DNA of 64,000 nucleotides from JBPCQA01 sp050998615 (lineage in GTDB: Bacteria > Actinomycetota > Actinomycetes > Propionibacteriales > Nocardioidaceae): the NCBI GenBank assembly GCA_050998615.1, contig JBPCQA010000033.1, positions 67,729 through 131,728 on the forward strand, given 5' to 3'. The notes under the pieces were generated by a model, which saw only the letters and a list, made by a program, of their open reading frames with translations, was not told where the DNA came from and ran no database searches. The translations under genes were made by a program, and so were the position numbers. This document shows, one piece after another, positions 43,525 through 52,182 of this stretch (its first letter is position 1; each line of letters starts with the position of its first letter).

Positions 43525-44276
43525 CGCTGGTCGAGGCAGTCGGGATCTTCCTCGCCGGAGCGGCCGCCGGCACCGTCAACGCCATCGTGGGATCGGGGAC
43601 GCTGATCACATTCCCCACCTTGTTGGCATTCGGGTATCCCCCGGTCGTTGCGAACGTCTCGAACACGGTCGGCTTGGTCCCGGGCTCGCTGTCGGGGGTG
43701 ATTGGCTACCGACATGAGCTGGAAGGGCAACGGGTTCGGTTAGTCCGGCTGGGCTTCGCGTCTCTTCTCGGCGGCATCGTCGGAGCGTTGCTGCTCTTGG
43801 AGCTTCCGGCGTCGGCGTTCGGTGCGGTGGTGCCGACGCTGATCGGGCTTGGCTGTGTGCTCGTGGTCCTGCAGCCGCAGATCGGCAGGTGGGTTCGTCC
43901 GTCCGAAAACGCCCCACCACACGGCTCGCTGGTGGTGTGGGGTCTGGTGTTGGCCACCGGAATCTATGGGGGCTACTTCGGGGCGGCGCAGGGTGTCTTG
44001 CTGATAGCGATCTTGGGCCTCGGGCTTTCGGAGCCAATGCAACGCATCAACGCGGCGAAGAATATGTTGGCGCTGCTCGTGAACGCGGTGGCGGCTGTCA
44101 TATTTATCGGCGTTTCCGACGTGTCGTGGCGAGCGGCCGGGCTCATTGCGGTCGGCTCGGTCCTCGGGGGACAGCTTGGTGCGCACGTTGGCCGGCGGCT
44201 ACCTGGCTGGATCTTCCGTGCCGTCGTCGCCCTCGTCGGCATCGTCGCCATCGTGAAGCTCACGGTGCTCCGATAA
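43521..44276 (+). CDS. TauE/SafE family membrane transporter
   Basis: 251-aa protein with about eight hydrophobic helices and the paired family motif: GTVNAIVGSGTLITFPTLLAFG near the start and GGYFGAAQGVLLIAILG in the middle. TauE/SafE proteins export or import sulfonates, sulfite or other organic anions; substrate cannot be assigned. GTG 43521 overlaps the SPFH stop by 4 bases, so it may belong to the same transcript. Confidence 0.9.
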   Translation: MTLVEAVGIFLAGAAAGTVNAIVGSGTLITFPTLLAFGYPPVVANVSNTVGLVPGSLSGVIGYRHELEGQRVRLVRLGFASLLGGIVGALLLLELPASAFGAVVPTLIGLGCVLVVLQPQIGRWVRPSENAPPHGSLVVWGLVLATGIYGGYFGAAQGVLLIAILGLGLSEPMQRINAAKNMLALLVNAVAAVIFIGVSDVSWRAAGLIAVGSVLGGQLGAHVGRRLPGWIFRAVVALVGIVAIVKLTVLR

Positions 44277-44311
44277 TCGCCCCGATTCCGGCTGTGAGTC
44301 CGTGTGATCGA

Positions 44312-44374
44312 TGGCGGCTCGGCAGGAAAAGCTGGCGGCTCGGCAGGATAAGCTGGCGGGTCGGCGGATTAGGC
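44312..44374. repeat. Three tandem 21-base repeats between convergent genes
   Basis: Units begin TGGCGGCTCGGCAGGA, TGGCGGCTCGGCAGGA and TGGCGGGTCGGCGGAT at 44312, 44333 and 44354. The first two differ by one base; the third is diverged and covers the stop codon of the PEBP gene. Confidence 0.85.
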
Positions 44375-44896
44375 GTGGTAAGTCGCGACCAGGATTGCCC
44401 GGCCGAGCGTTTTCATGGCCAGATTGAACGAGACCACCGCGCCGGACGCGCTGGAATCAACCCCCAGCTTGTCCTCACTGACCGCATGGACCACGAAGTA
44501 GTAACGGTGGGTGTGGTCGCCGCCGGGAGGGGCCGCTCCGTCGTACTGCAGATTGCCCAACTCGTTGCGAGCATGGAAGGCGCCATCGGGCAGGCTGTCG
44601 TCGCTGGCACCCGCGGCGGTCGGCAGCTCGGTAACCTCGGCTGGAATGTCGACCACGACCCAATGCCAAAACCCAGACGGCGTCGGGGCATCGGGATCAA
44701 AGCATGTCACGACGTAGCTCTTGGTCCCCTGCGGCGCGCCGCTCCACGACAGCTGGGGTGAGGTGTTGTCACCTTCGGCGATGTGGGTCCGGTCGAGCTC
44801 GGCACCCTCGCTGATGTCGGTGCTGGTCACGGAGAACGAGGCGACGGGCGGCAGCTTGGCGTATGGATCTTCGGCGATGGGGCGTTCAAGAGTCAT
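44369..44896 (-). CDS. YbhB/YbcL family (phosphatidylethanolamine-binding protein fold)
   Basis: 175-aa soluble protein of the PEBP fold: GADNTSPQLSW-type segment (EGDNTSPQLSWSGAP), SYVVTCFDPDAPTPSGFWHWVV and GGDHTHRYYFVVHAV hold the family's ligand pocket Asp, His and Arg. Function in bacteria is poorly known. A CAAGAT -10-like element (44903-44908) lies 6 bases before the ATG, arguing for that start and for a leaderless mRNA. Confidence 0.9.
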   Translation of the reverse strand: MTLERPIAEDPYAKLPPVASFSVTSTDISEGAELDRTHIAEGDNTSPQLSWSGAPQGTKSYVVTCFDPDAPTPSGFWHWVVVDIPAEVTELPTAAGASDDSLPDGAFHARNELGNLQYDGAAPPGGDHTHRYYFVVHAVSEDKLGVDSSASGAVVSFNLAMKTLGRAILVATYHA

Positions 44897-44985
44897 GGAA
44901 CCATCTTGGCGTATGCGCAAAACGCGTCAAGTGCGAGCCCGCTCGTTGGCGAGAGGGTCGCGCTCACCCGCAACGCGGGTCTGGA

Positions 44986-44991
44986 AATAAT
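44986..44991 (+). promoter_or_regulatory. -10-like element of the TrmH-family gene
   Basis: AATAAT, 6 bases before ATG 44998; the PEBP gene's own element diverges from it across about 80 bases. Confidence 0.4.
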
Positions 44992-44997
44992 CGCGAC

Positions 44998-45813
44998 ATG
45001 GCGCAGCTGATCCAGATCACTGACGCGGCCGACCCGAGGCTGTGCGACTACGTTGCATTGCGTGACGTTGCGCTGCGCCGACACCTCGAGGCCGAGCAGG
45101 GGTTGTTCATCGCCGAGGGCGAGAAGGTCGTACGCCGGGCTGCCGAGGCAGGATATCTCCCTCGCTCATTCCTGCTGACCGGACGCTGGCTGGCCGGCCT
45201 GGCTGATGTGCTCGCCCGTGTCGGCGACGTCCCCTGTTACGTGGTGTCAGCCGAGACAGCGGAACGGATCACCGGCTTTCACGTACACCGGGGCGCGTTG
45301 GCTTCGATGCGACGACGACCGCTGCCTACCGTCGACGAGGTGCTGGCCTCGGCACGCCGGATCGTCGTACTCGAAGACATCGCCGATCACACCAACGTTG
45401 GGGCAGTGTTTCGCTGTTCCGCGGCGCTGGGGATGGATGCGGTGCTGGTGTCTCCCCGCTGCGCCGACCCGCTCTACCGGCGCTCGATCAAGGTCGCGAT
45501 GGGCGCTGTGTTCTCGATCCCCTGGACCAGGATGGACGAGTGGTACGACGCCATGCTGGGGTTGGCCGACGTGGGGTTTACCACCATCGCGCTGACGCCA
45601 TCTGCCGACGCCGCCGACGTTGTCCGTGTGGCGGCCGATCACCGTGGTGACAAGGTGGCGCTGATCCTCGGATCCGAAGGCCCCGGGATGTCGACCCGAT
45701 GGCTCGACAGCGCCGATGTGCGAGCCGGCATCGTGATGTCGAACGGCGTGGACTCGCTCAACGTCGCTGCTGCGGCGGCCATCGCGTTCCACGCCTTCAC
45801 CCGAGGCTCATAG
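44998..45813 (+). CDS. SpoU/TrmH family RNA 2'-O-methyltransferase
   Basis: 271-aa enzyme with an N-terminal substrate-recognition part (LRRHLEAEQGLFIAEGEKVV) and a C-terminal knotted SPOUT domain: LEDIADHTNVGAVFRCSAALG, LILGSEGPGM and IVMSNGVDSLNVAAAAAIAFH. It methylates a ribose in rRNA or tRNA; the target is not deducible. ATG 44998 is the start at which homology begins. Confidence 0.9.
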   Translation: MAQLIQITDAADPRLCDYVALRDVALRRHLEAEQGLFIAEGEKVVRRAAEAGYLPRSFLLTGRWLAGLADVLARVGDVPCYVVSAETAERITGFHVHRGALASMRRRPLPTVDEVLASARRIVVLEDIADHTNVGAVFRCSAALGMDAVLVSPRCADPLYRRSIKVAMGAVFSIPWTRMDEWYDAMLGLADVGFTTIALTPSADAADVVRVAADHRGDKVALILGSEGPGMSTRWLDSADVRAGIVMSNGVDSLNVAAAAAIAFHAFTRGS

Positions 45814-45845
45814 GCGGCCTTCTTGAGTCTTCTGCCACTACACCG

Positions 45846-45876
45846 CCGGTTCTACAGGGCCCGTTCACAGAACCGG
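45846..45876. terminator. Inverted repeat between convergent genes, possible bidirectional terminator
   Basis: CCGGTTCT (45846-45853) and AGAACCGG (45869-45876) form an 8-base stem with a 15-base loop. It overlaps the stop of the deformylase gene and lies 33 bases past the TrmH-family stop. No T tract follows, as is common in actinobacteria. Confidence 0.45.
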
Positions 45877-46437
45877 TTCACAGGCCGGCCAACCCGGCGG
45901 AAAGTCCGCGGCCACTTCCGCCGCTTCCCGGTAGAGTTTCTTGCGCAGTCGATTGGACAGCCGATCGGCGAAAACGATCCCATCGAGGTGGTCGGTCTCG
46001 TGCTGGAGGCAGCGAGCCAGGTTGCCCGTCCCGGTGTAGGTAACGGCGGCGCGGGTGTGGTCAACCCCCGCTGCTGTCGCGTGGTCGGCACGTGCCAACG
46101 GCACGAAGCCCCCAGGAAGTGACAAGCAGCCTTCGTCGGACTCATCAAGCACGCGATCGCGCCCCTGCGGCACCATCAGCATCGGATTGCACACCACGCC
46201 GGAATGCACGACGCCGTCATCGTCGGCACACTCGAAGACGAACATCCGCAGCGCCACCCCTATCTGGTTGGCGGCCAACCCAACGCCCTGAGCGGCGTGC
46301 ATGGTGGCCACCAGGTCGGCGGCGAGATCGGCAAGCTCGTCATCGAACCTCTCGACTGGCCGGCACGGCGTGTGCATCACCGGGTCACCCCAGCGGGTCA
46401 TCGGCCGTACGGCGCCACCGGGCGGGAGTTCGCTCAC
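45865..46437 (-). CDS. def: Peptide deformylase
   Basis: 190-aa metalloprotease that removes formyl groups from new proteins. All three motifs are present: GVGLAANQIG, EGCLSLPGG (Cys ligand) and QHETDHLDG (HExxH). A TAACGT -10 (46444-46449) lies 6 bases before the GTG start, so the mRNA looks leaderless. It diverges from the aldo/keto reductase gene by 64 bases. Confidence 0.95.
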   Translation of the reverse strand: MSELPPGGAVRPMTRWGDPVMHTPCRPVERFDDELADLAADLVATMHAAQGVGLAANQIGVALRMFVFECADDDGVVHSGVVCNPMLMVPQGRDRVLDESDEGCLSLPGGFVPLARADHATAAGVDHTRAAVTYTGTGNLARCLQHETDHLDGIVFADRLSNRLRKKLYREAAEVAADFPPGWPACEPVL

Positions 46438-46443
46438 GAGGGG

Positions 46444-46449
46444 ACGTTA
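46444..46449 (-). promoter_or_regulatory. -10 element, leaderless promoter of def
   Basis: TAACGT on the minus strand, 6 bases before GTG 46437. Confidence 0.5.
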
Positions 46450-46489
46450 TCGCAGTCGTCGTCACCCGAACCGCAAATGTTTGCGTTGC

Positions 46490-46495
46490 TAAGGT
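46490..46495 (+). promoter_or_regulatory. -10 element, leaderless promoter of the aldo/keto reductase operon
   Basis: TAAGGT followed by CGAGGA and ATG 46502. The purine-rich spacer is too close to the ATG to act as a normal ribosome binding site. Confidence 0.5.
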
Positions 46496-46501
46496 CGAGG
46501 A

Positions 46502-47332
46502 ATGCGCGACGTTCCCTTCATCCCCCTCAACAACGGTGTCGAGATTCCTCAGGTCGGTTTCGGCGTTTTCCTGGTGCCGCCCGAAGAGACCCGGGCCGCG
46601 GTCGTATCGGCACTGGATATCGGTTATCGCCACATCGACACCGCCAAGCTGTACGACAATGAGGAGGCGGTCGGTGAGGCGATCGCAGACTCGGGAATCG
46701 ACCGCGGCGATCTGTTCGTAACCACGAAGTGCTGGAACTCTGATCAGGGCTACGACGCGGCGCTCGGCGCCTTCGACGCCAGCCTGGCCGGGATGGGCCT
46801 GGACTACCTTGACCTCTATCTCATCCACTGGCCGGTTCCGTCTCAAGACTTGTACGTCGAGACGTGGCGCGCGTTCGAGCAGCTCTACACCGATCAGCGT
46901 GTTCGGGCAATCGGCGTGTCCAACTTCCACATTCCCCATCTGAGCCGGCTGCTTGCCGAAGCCAATGTCGTCCCAGCCGTCAATCAGGTCGAGATGCATC
47001 CGTGGCTGCAACAGAGCGAGCTCCGCGACTTCCACCAGCGGCACGGGATCATCAGCGAAGCCTGGAGCCCGATCGCGAGGGGTGAACATCTCCAGGATCC
47101 GACGATCGTCAGAATCGCCGACAAGCACCATGTCAGCGCGGCGCAGGTGATCTTGCGCTGGCACCTCGACATCGGCAACGTGATCGTGCCGAAGTCGGTG
47201 CATCCCGAGCGGATGGCGAACAATATCGACCTCTTCGGGATGCGGCTCGACTACGACGACCACGAGCAGATTGCCAAGCTCGACGCTGCCGAGCGCGTCG
47301 GTCCGGACCCAGACAACATGAACCGCACTTGA
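46502..47332 (+). CDS. Aldo/keto reductase
   Basis: 276-aa NADPH-dependent TIM-barrel oxidoreductase close to 2,5-diketo-D-gluconate reductases. The catalytic tetrad is visible as D and Y in HIDTAKLYDNE, K in TTKCWN and H in LIHWPVP; the cofactor region VIVPKSVHPERMANNI is also clear. Substrate unknown. An amidohydrolase follows after 10 bases, so the two probably form an operon. Confidence 0.92.
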   Translation: MRDVPFIPLNNGVEIPQVGFGVFLVPPEETRAAVVSALDIGYRHIDTAKLYDNEEAVGEAIADSGIDRGDLFVTTKCWNSDQGYDAALGAFDASLAGMGLDYLDLYLIHWPVPSQDLYVETWRAFEQLYTDQRVRAIGVSNFHIPHLSRLLAEANVVPAVNQVEMHPWLQQSELRDFHQRHGIISEAWSPIARGEHLQDPTIVRIADKHHVSAAQVILRWHLDIGNVIVPKSVHPERMANNIDLFGMRLDYDDHEQIAKLDAAERVGPDPDNMNRT

Positions 47333-47342
47333 GAGTGACACC

Positions 47343-49001
47343 GTGGTGAGCGCGGAGTTGGTTTTCACCGGCGGTGCGGTGTTCCGACCGAGCGACCAGC
47401 CGGCCAAGCAGACCCGGCCGGCGACGACGGTGGCTGTTTGCGGCGGCCGCATCACCGCGGTAGGAGACGAATCGATTCGAGACCTCGCCGATCCACGCAC
47501 CGAGGTCGTCGACATGCAGGGCAAGTTGCTGGTTCCTGGTTTCCAGGACGCCCACGTCCACCCGGTCCAAGGCGGCCTCGAACGATTGTCCTGTGACCTC
47601 TCGGGGCTCGACTCGGCAGCCGACTATCTCGCGGCGGTTGGAGAGTACGCCGGCAGCCATCGCAGTGTGCCATGGATAACCGGGGGTGGCTGGATGCTCG
47701 CCGCCTTCCCACAGGGTCTTCCCCACCGCAACACGCTCGACGCGGTGGTGAACGATCGACCGGTCTCCTTGGTCAACCGCGACCACCACGGCGCCTGGGT
47801 CAACTCACGTGCCCTCGAGCTGGCCGGGGTCACCGCGGATACGCCTGACCCGGTCGACGGGCGGATCGAAAGAAGCGGCAACGGGCAGCCGACCGGGGTG
47901 CTCCACGAGGGCGCGATGGACTTGGTGAACTCGCACATCCCACCCGCCTCACCCGCCGACTACGTCGCCGCACTGCTTGAGGCGCAGCGATACCTTCATT
48001 CGCTCGGCATCACCGCCTGGCAGGACGCGATCTTGGGGTCCTACGCCAACATCGTCGACGCATCGGCGGCGTACCTGTCGTGCGTCGAGTCACGGCAACT
48101 GACCGCCCGAGTGGTGGGGGCGTTGTGGTGGGACCGGTCGCGAGGCGTCGAACAGATTCACGAGCTCGTCGAGCGCCGCGCCGGATTGCTGCAGCGGGGC
48201 TTTCGGGCCACCTCGGTCAAGATCATGCAGGACGGCATTGCGGAGAATTTCACCGCCGCGATGACCCAGCCATACCTCGACGGGCACGGACATCCCACTA
48301 ACAACACCGGGTTGTCGATGGTGGATCCGGACACTCTTTCGGCGGCGGTCGTGGCTCTTGACCGGCTCGGCTTCCAGGTGCATGTGCACGCGATCGGTGA
48401 TCGCGCGGTGCGCGACTCGCTCGATGCGTTCCAGGCCGCTCTGTTTGCCAACGGGCCGGGCAACAACCGTCACCACATCGCGCATATCCAGGTCATCGAC
48501 CCCGCTGACGTCGGCCGCTTCGCCGAGCTGGATGTGAGCGCCAACATGCAAGCACTCTGGGCGATTCACGAGCCACAAATGGACGACTTGACGATCCCCT
48601 TCCTCGGACCGCAACGATCCGGATGGCAGTATCCGTTCGCCTCGTTGCAACGCAGTGGGGCACGGTTGGTGGCGGGAAGCGACTGGCCGGTCACCAGCCC
48701 GAATCCCCTGTGGGCGGCGCATGTGGCCGTCAACCGCCGGCTCCCGCCGGCCGCCGGCGGCGTTGGGGAGCCGTTCATGCCCGAACAGGCACTCGACGTC
48801 ACGGCGGCGCTCTCGGCTTACACGTCCGGATCGGCGTTCGTCAACCATCTCGACGACACCGGCAGGATCGAGGTCGGCGCATCGGCCGACCTCGCGGTGC
48901 TCGATCGTGACATCGTGGCGGGGCCGACAGCGGAGATCGGTGAGGCAACGGTGCTGGCGACGTACGTTGAAGGGCGGGCCGTCTATCGTGCGGACCGCTA
49001 A
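47343..49001 (+). CDS. Amidohydrolase family protein (YtcJ/NfdA type)
   Basis: 552-aa metal-dependent hydrolase. GFQDAHVHP holds the metal-binding HxH, ITGGGWMLAAFP and KIMQDGIAENFTAAM follow, then HVHAIGDRAV with a His ligand and AGSDWPVT with the catalytic Asp. This group includes N-substituted formamide deformylases and YtcJ-like proteins; the true substrate is not known. Two GTG codons are adjacent; 47343 is used. Co-transcription with the aldo/keto reductase is likely. Confidence 0.9.
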   Translation: MVSAELVFTGGAVFRPSDQPAKQTRPATTVAVCGGRITAVGDESIRDLADPRTEVVDMQGKLLVPGFQDAHVHPVQGGLERLSCDLSGLDSAADYLAAVGEYAGSHRSVPWITGGGWMLAAFPQGLPHRNTLDAVVNDRPVSLVNRDHHGAWVNSRALELAGVTADTPDPVDGRIERSGNGQPTGVLHEGAMDLVNSHIPPASPADYVAALLEAQRYLHSLGITAWQDAILGSYANIVDASAAYLSCVESRQLTARVVGALWWDRSRGVEQIHELVERRAGLLQRGFRATSVKIMQDGIAENFTAAMTQPYLDGHGHPTNNTGLSMVDPDTLSAAVVALDRLGFQVHVHAIGDRAVRDSLDAFQAALFANGPGNNRHHIAHIQVIDPADVGRFAELDVSANMQALWAIHEPQMDDLTIPFLGPQRSGWQYPFASLQRSGARLVAGSDWPVTSPNPLWAAHVAVNRRLPPAAGGVGEPFMPEQALDVTAALSAYTSGSAFVNHLDDTGRIEVGASADLAVLDRDIVAGPTAEIGEATVLATYVEGRAVYRADR

Positions 49002-49080
49002 GAGCACGCGGCGTTCGAAGAGCCCCGCGCGGATAGGCTTCCTGCTGCGGCCAATCTGCTGAGGCCAAATCTGCTGGGGC

Positions 49081-49086
49081 TAGTCT
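49081..49086 (+). promoter_or_regulatory. -10 element, leaderless promoter of the DoxX-like gene
   Basis: TAGTCT followed by 6 bases and ATG 49093. Confidence 0.5.
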
Positions 49087-49092
49087 CCCGCC

Positions 49093-49482
49093 ATGGCACC
49101 ACCAGCGACGAAGGGAATGTGGCGACTCGCCGGCATCTTCACGATCAGCGGCGTGTTGCACTTTGTCCGGCCGGAACGGTTCGAGGCGATCGTGCCACAC
49201 CGGCTACCTGCCAGACGCCAGCTGGTCTACGCCAGCGGCGCTGTCGAATTGGCCTGTGCCGCGGGGCTCGCGTTCCCGCCGACCCGCCGACATGCGGGTT
49301 TGCTGAGTGTGGGTCTGCTGACAGCGGTCTATCCGGCGAACTTCCAGATGGCCGCCGACGCTCTGCGGAGCGGTTCGACGCTGTCCAAGGGGCTGCTGAT
49401 TGGGCGATTGCCCCTGCAGCTCCCGCTGATCCGGACCGCCTGGCAGTCGTGGAGTCGAGTCGACGCCACCAACAATGAGTGA
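49093..49482 (+). CDS. DoxX-like membrane protein
   Basis: 129-aa protein with four hydrophobic helices and the pattern FTISGVLHFVRPERFEAIVP followed by YASGAVELACAAGLAFP, typical of DoxX/DoxD relatives. These have diverse and mostly untested roles in membrane redox or stress resistance. Stands alone; the -10 spacing fixes the start. Confidence 0.8.
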   Translation: MAPPATKGMWRLAGIFTISGVLHFVRPERFEAIVPHRLPARRQLVYASGAVELACAAGLAFPPTRRHAGLLSVGLLTAVYPANFQMAADALRSGSTLSKGLLIGRLPLQLPLIRTAWQSWSRVDATNNE

Positions 49483-49637
49483 GGAGGCGCAGTCACGGTG
49501 GTTGAGAAAGCCGCTTCGCGTGGCCGAGCTGGATCCACGGTTGGTTGAGGAGGCCGCTTCGTGCCGGTGCGGGAAGGCGCTCGCTGCCGCTCGTACCTGA
49601 CCAGGGGTTTCCTGGGTGACGCGTCACCCGAGGCCGG
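49483..49637. other. Intergenic stretch with decayed dispersed repeats
   Basis: Contains GGTGGTTGAGAAAGCCGCTT at 49498 and GGTTGGTTGAGGAGGCCGCT at 49541, diverged relatives of the repeat at 29204 and 51047. No gene. Confidence 0.5.
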
Positions 49638-50377
49638 TCACCGCCGCGCCCAGTTGTAGCTCCACGAGCAGGTGTCCTGGCAGGAGAATGAGTTGCCTCA
49701 GACGACGATCGTGTCGCTGCCGGGTGCCACCGCCATGGTCGCCGTGTGGTCCTGCCAGCTAGGTTTGCCGCCCGACACGACGGGCGCGGCGCACGATTGG
49801 CCGCTGGAGCAGCGGACCCATTCCAGGTTCAAGACCTGCCGGGTGCCGCCCCGGAAGTTGACGGTCGCGTCCCCCGTCGCGTTGGCCTTCAGGCGGACAC
49901 CGAGATAGGCCCATTTGACGGTTTCGGTGTAGACCGTCTGCGGCGTCGAGTATGTCCCCTGAGCGGTACGACGACCCACCTTGACGGCTGCGCCGGTGTT
50001 TGCGGGGTCGGTGTACGCGAATACCGTGTCGCCGTTATCGGCCACCGCGACGTCGGCGCAGTATCCGTAGCTCTCGTCAGAGTTACAGGACCAGTGTCCA
50101 AGCACGTGCTCGACCGAGGGCGCTGGCCCCCGCCGTCCGGTAGCGAAGCAGCGTGATCCACTGCTTGGTTGCAGGATCCTGTTGCGGCCAGACCACCGCG
50201 ATGTCGCCCGCACCGTTAGCGGGCGTACTGTGCGACACCCACCCAGGTATAGGTCAGCCGCTGGCCCGCATCAGGCCCCACCTTTTGCGTGGCCCAGTTG
50301 TTGCCGGGGCCCCAGGCCACCGGTTGTGGAGACCGCCCTCCCCACCGAGATCCGTCGACCACCGTCTTCAACGGGCA
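49638..50377 (-). pseudogene. Secreted beta-propeller-like protein, multiply frameshifted remnant
   Basis: Pieces of one protein read in different minus-strand frames. From 5': TVVDGSRWGG... NNWATQKVGPDAG... TYTWVGVAQYA then a stop; then, shifted, DIAVVWPQQDPATKQWITLL; then, shifted again, NSDESYGYCADVAVADNGDT, AAVKVGRRTAQGTYSTPQTV and DTIVV followed by in-frame TGA, after which GNSFSCQDTCSWSYNWARR continues to a final TGA at 49638. At least two frameshifts and one nonsense codon are needed, and no signal peptide is left. The Cys-rich tail and repeated strand pattern suggest an exported protein. Confidence 0.7.
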
Positions 50378-51004
50378 CTAACCGTAGTGCGAGCCTTCGA
50401 CGTCGCGCCGGGCACGGACCACGGTGTCCAGGGCCGTGCCCGACTCGGTGACGCGAGGCAACGTCTGAGCCAGCTCGACGGTGAGGTAGGGCAGCGTCTC
50501 AAGCAACGCCCGGACCTGTTCGGGCCGGAACAACAGCTCGGGGTCCTGCGGGCCAGACCCTCCTTCGGTCAGGTTGCGCAGGTCGTGACCGACGAGGAGC
50601 AGGTGGCCCCTCGGCTTCAAGGCACCCGCGGCCCGGACGAGCAAGCGATCTCTCTCGTCGGGCGACAGATGCACGTAGCTGAACAAGGCGAGGTCGACGC
50701 TTTGCGGCTTGATCGGCTGGGTCGTGATGTCGGCTACCACCCAGTCCAGGTGCAACGCCACCCGCTCGGGCTCGGCCGCGCTCAACGTTTGAGCCCGCTC
50801 GATCGCCAGCGAGGAGAAGTCCACACCGACCACATGCCAGCCGCGACGCGCGAGCCAAAGCGCGTTGCGGCCCTCGCCGCAGGCGAGGTCGATCGCCTCA
50901 CCGACCGGCAGCGCTGCGCAATGCTCGCGGACGAATTGGTTGGGCTCAGTGCCCCACACCAGCTCAGCACCGCTGTATCGCTCATCCCACGAGGCTGAGT
51001 CCAT
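50378..51004 (-). CDS. Class I SAM-dependent methyltransferase
   Basis: 208 aa. The SAM site is AIDLACGEGRNALWLARRGW with VVGVDFSSLAIERA and DLALFSYVHLSPDER. It resembles TehB/UbiE-like small methyltransferases; substrate unknown. A TAGCTT -10 (51011-51016) lies 6 bases before the ATG. The gene ends against the pseudogene at 50377. Confidence 0.87.
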   Translation of the reverse strand: MDSASWDERYSGAELVWGTEPNQFVREHCAALPVGEAIDLACGEGRNALWLARRGWHVVGVDFSSLAIERAQTLSAAEPERVALHLDWVVADITTQPIKPQSVDLALFSYVHLSPDERDRLLVRAAGALKPRGHLLLVGHDLRNLTEGGSGPQDPELLFRPEQVRALLETLPYLTVELAQTLPRVTESGTALDTVVRARRDVEGSHYG

Positions 51005-51010
51005 GGCCTC

Positions 51011-51016
51011 AAGCTA
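51011..51016 (-). promoter_or_regulatory. -10 element, leaderless promoter of the methyltransferase gene
   Basis: TAGCTT on the minus strand, 6 bases before ATG 51004. Confidence 0.5.
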
Positions 51017-51046
51017 CCCGCGCCGGGAACTGTTGTGGTTGCGGTG

Positions 51047-51088
51047 CGGTGTTTCGAGACGCTCGCTGCGCTCGCTCCGCAATCACCG
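51047..51088. repeat. Dispersed imperfect palindromic repeat, copy C
   Basis: CGGTGTTTCGAGACGCTCGC to GCTCCGCAATCACCG. It matches copy B in the centre with a few arm substitutions. Confidence 0.8.
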
Positions 51089-51099
51089 TGGGGTGCCGC

Positions 51100-52182
51100 T
51101 CAACCACCCGGTGGGTTGGGGGTGTTCAGGAAGCGTTCGAGCTCGGCGGTGTACGGCGCGAGGTCGAGGCCCTGGGCAGCCAGCCAAGAGTCGTCGTAGT
51201 AGGTGTCGTGATAGCGCTCACCGCCGTCGCACAGCAAGGTGACGACGCTGCCGGTCTCACCGCGCTCGAGCATGCCGGCGATGAGCCGGGTGGCTCCCCA
51301 CAGCGCGGTCCCGGTGGAGCCGCCCACGGATCTGCCGGTGACCCGGCTGCACCACCGCAGCGCGGCGATCGACGCGGCGTCCGGCACCCGCAACATCTCG
51401 TCGATCACGCCAGGCACGAACGACGGCTCGACGCGGGGCCGGCCGATGCCCTCGATGCGGGATCCGACGCCGGTGGTGCGGTCGGCGTCGGTGTGCAACC
51501 AGCCGTCGTAGAAGGCGGAGTTCTCGGGATCGACGACGAGCAGCTGGGTCTCGTGGCGTCGGTAGCGGATGAACCGCCCGATGGTTGCCGAGGTGCCTCC
51601 GGTGCCGGCACCCACCACGATCCAGCTCGGGATCGGATGCCGCTCACGGGTCAACTGGTCGAAGATCGATACCGCGATGTTGTTGTTCCCCCGCCAGTCG
51701 GTGGCCCGCTCGGCGTAGGTGAACTGGTCCATGAAATGACCGTTTGTCTCGTCGGCCAACCGTCGCGACTCGGCGTAGATCGTGCCGGGGTCTTCGACGA
51801 GGTGGCAGCTGCCGCCGTATAACGTGATGAGGTCGATCTTCTCGCAGGACGTGCTCTTGGGCATCACCGCGATGAACGGCAGCCCCAGTAGCCGGGCGAA
51901 GTACGCCTCGGAGACGGCGGTCGACCCGGAGCTGGCCTCGATGATCGTGGTTCCTGCACCGATCCAACCGTTGCACAAGCCATAAAGGAACAACGAGCGC
52001 GCCAGCCGGTGCTTGAGGCTGCCGGTGGGATGCACCGACTCGTCCTTGAGATACAGGTCGATGTCCCACCGCTCGGGCAGCGGGAACACATGCAGGTGGG
52101 TGTCGGCCGACCTGTTGTTGTCGGCTTCGACTCGCCGCACCGCCTCGCTCACCCATGCTCGGTCGGGTGCCTGGTGCTTCAC
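51100..52182 (-). CDS. cds1: PLP-dependent cysteine synthase/L-cysteine desulfhydrase (Cds1-like)
   Basis: 360-aa fold type II PLP enzyme. The PLP lysine is in HPTGSLKHRLA (near residue 57), SSGSTAVSEAYF is the phosphate/substrate loop and GAGTGGTSATIGR the second glycine loop. Sequence and length match mycobacterial Cds1, an L-cysteine desulfhydrase releasing H2S and pyruvate, better than CysK. The ATG overlaps the MDR oxidoreductase stop (ATGA), so they form an operon. Confidence 0.85.
   Translation of the reverse strand: MKHQAPDRAWVSEAVRRVEADNNRSADTHLHVFPLPERWDIDLYLKDESVHPTGSLKHRLARSLFLYGLCNGWIGAGTTIIEASSGSTAVSEAYFARLLGLPFIAVMPKSTSCEKIDLITLYGGSCHLVEDPGTIYAESRRLADETNGHFMDQFTYAERATDWRGNNNIAVSIFDQLTRERHPIPSWIVVGAGTGGTSATIGRFIRYRRHETQLLVVDPENSAFYDGWLHTDADRTTGVGSRIEGIGRPRVEPSFVPGVIDEMLRVPDAASIAALRWCSRVTGRSVGGSTGTALWGATRLIAGMLERGETGSVVTLLCDGGERYHDTYYDDSWLAAQGLDLAPYTAELERFLNTPNPPGG

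Noticed and set aside
47343..49001. Isoaspartyl dipeptidase finishing cyanophycin degradation
   Set aside because: The amidohydrolase is of the YtcJ/NfdA type by motif order and size, and it is 9 kb away beside an aldo/keto reductase.
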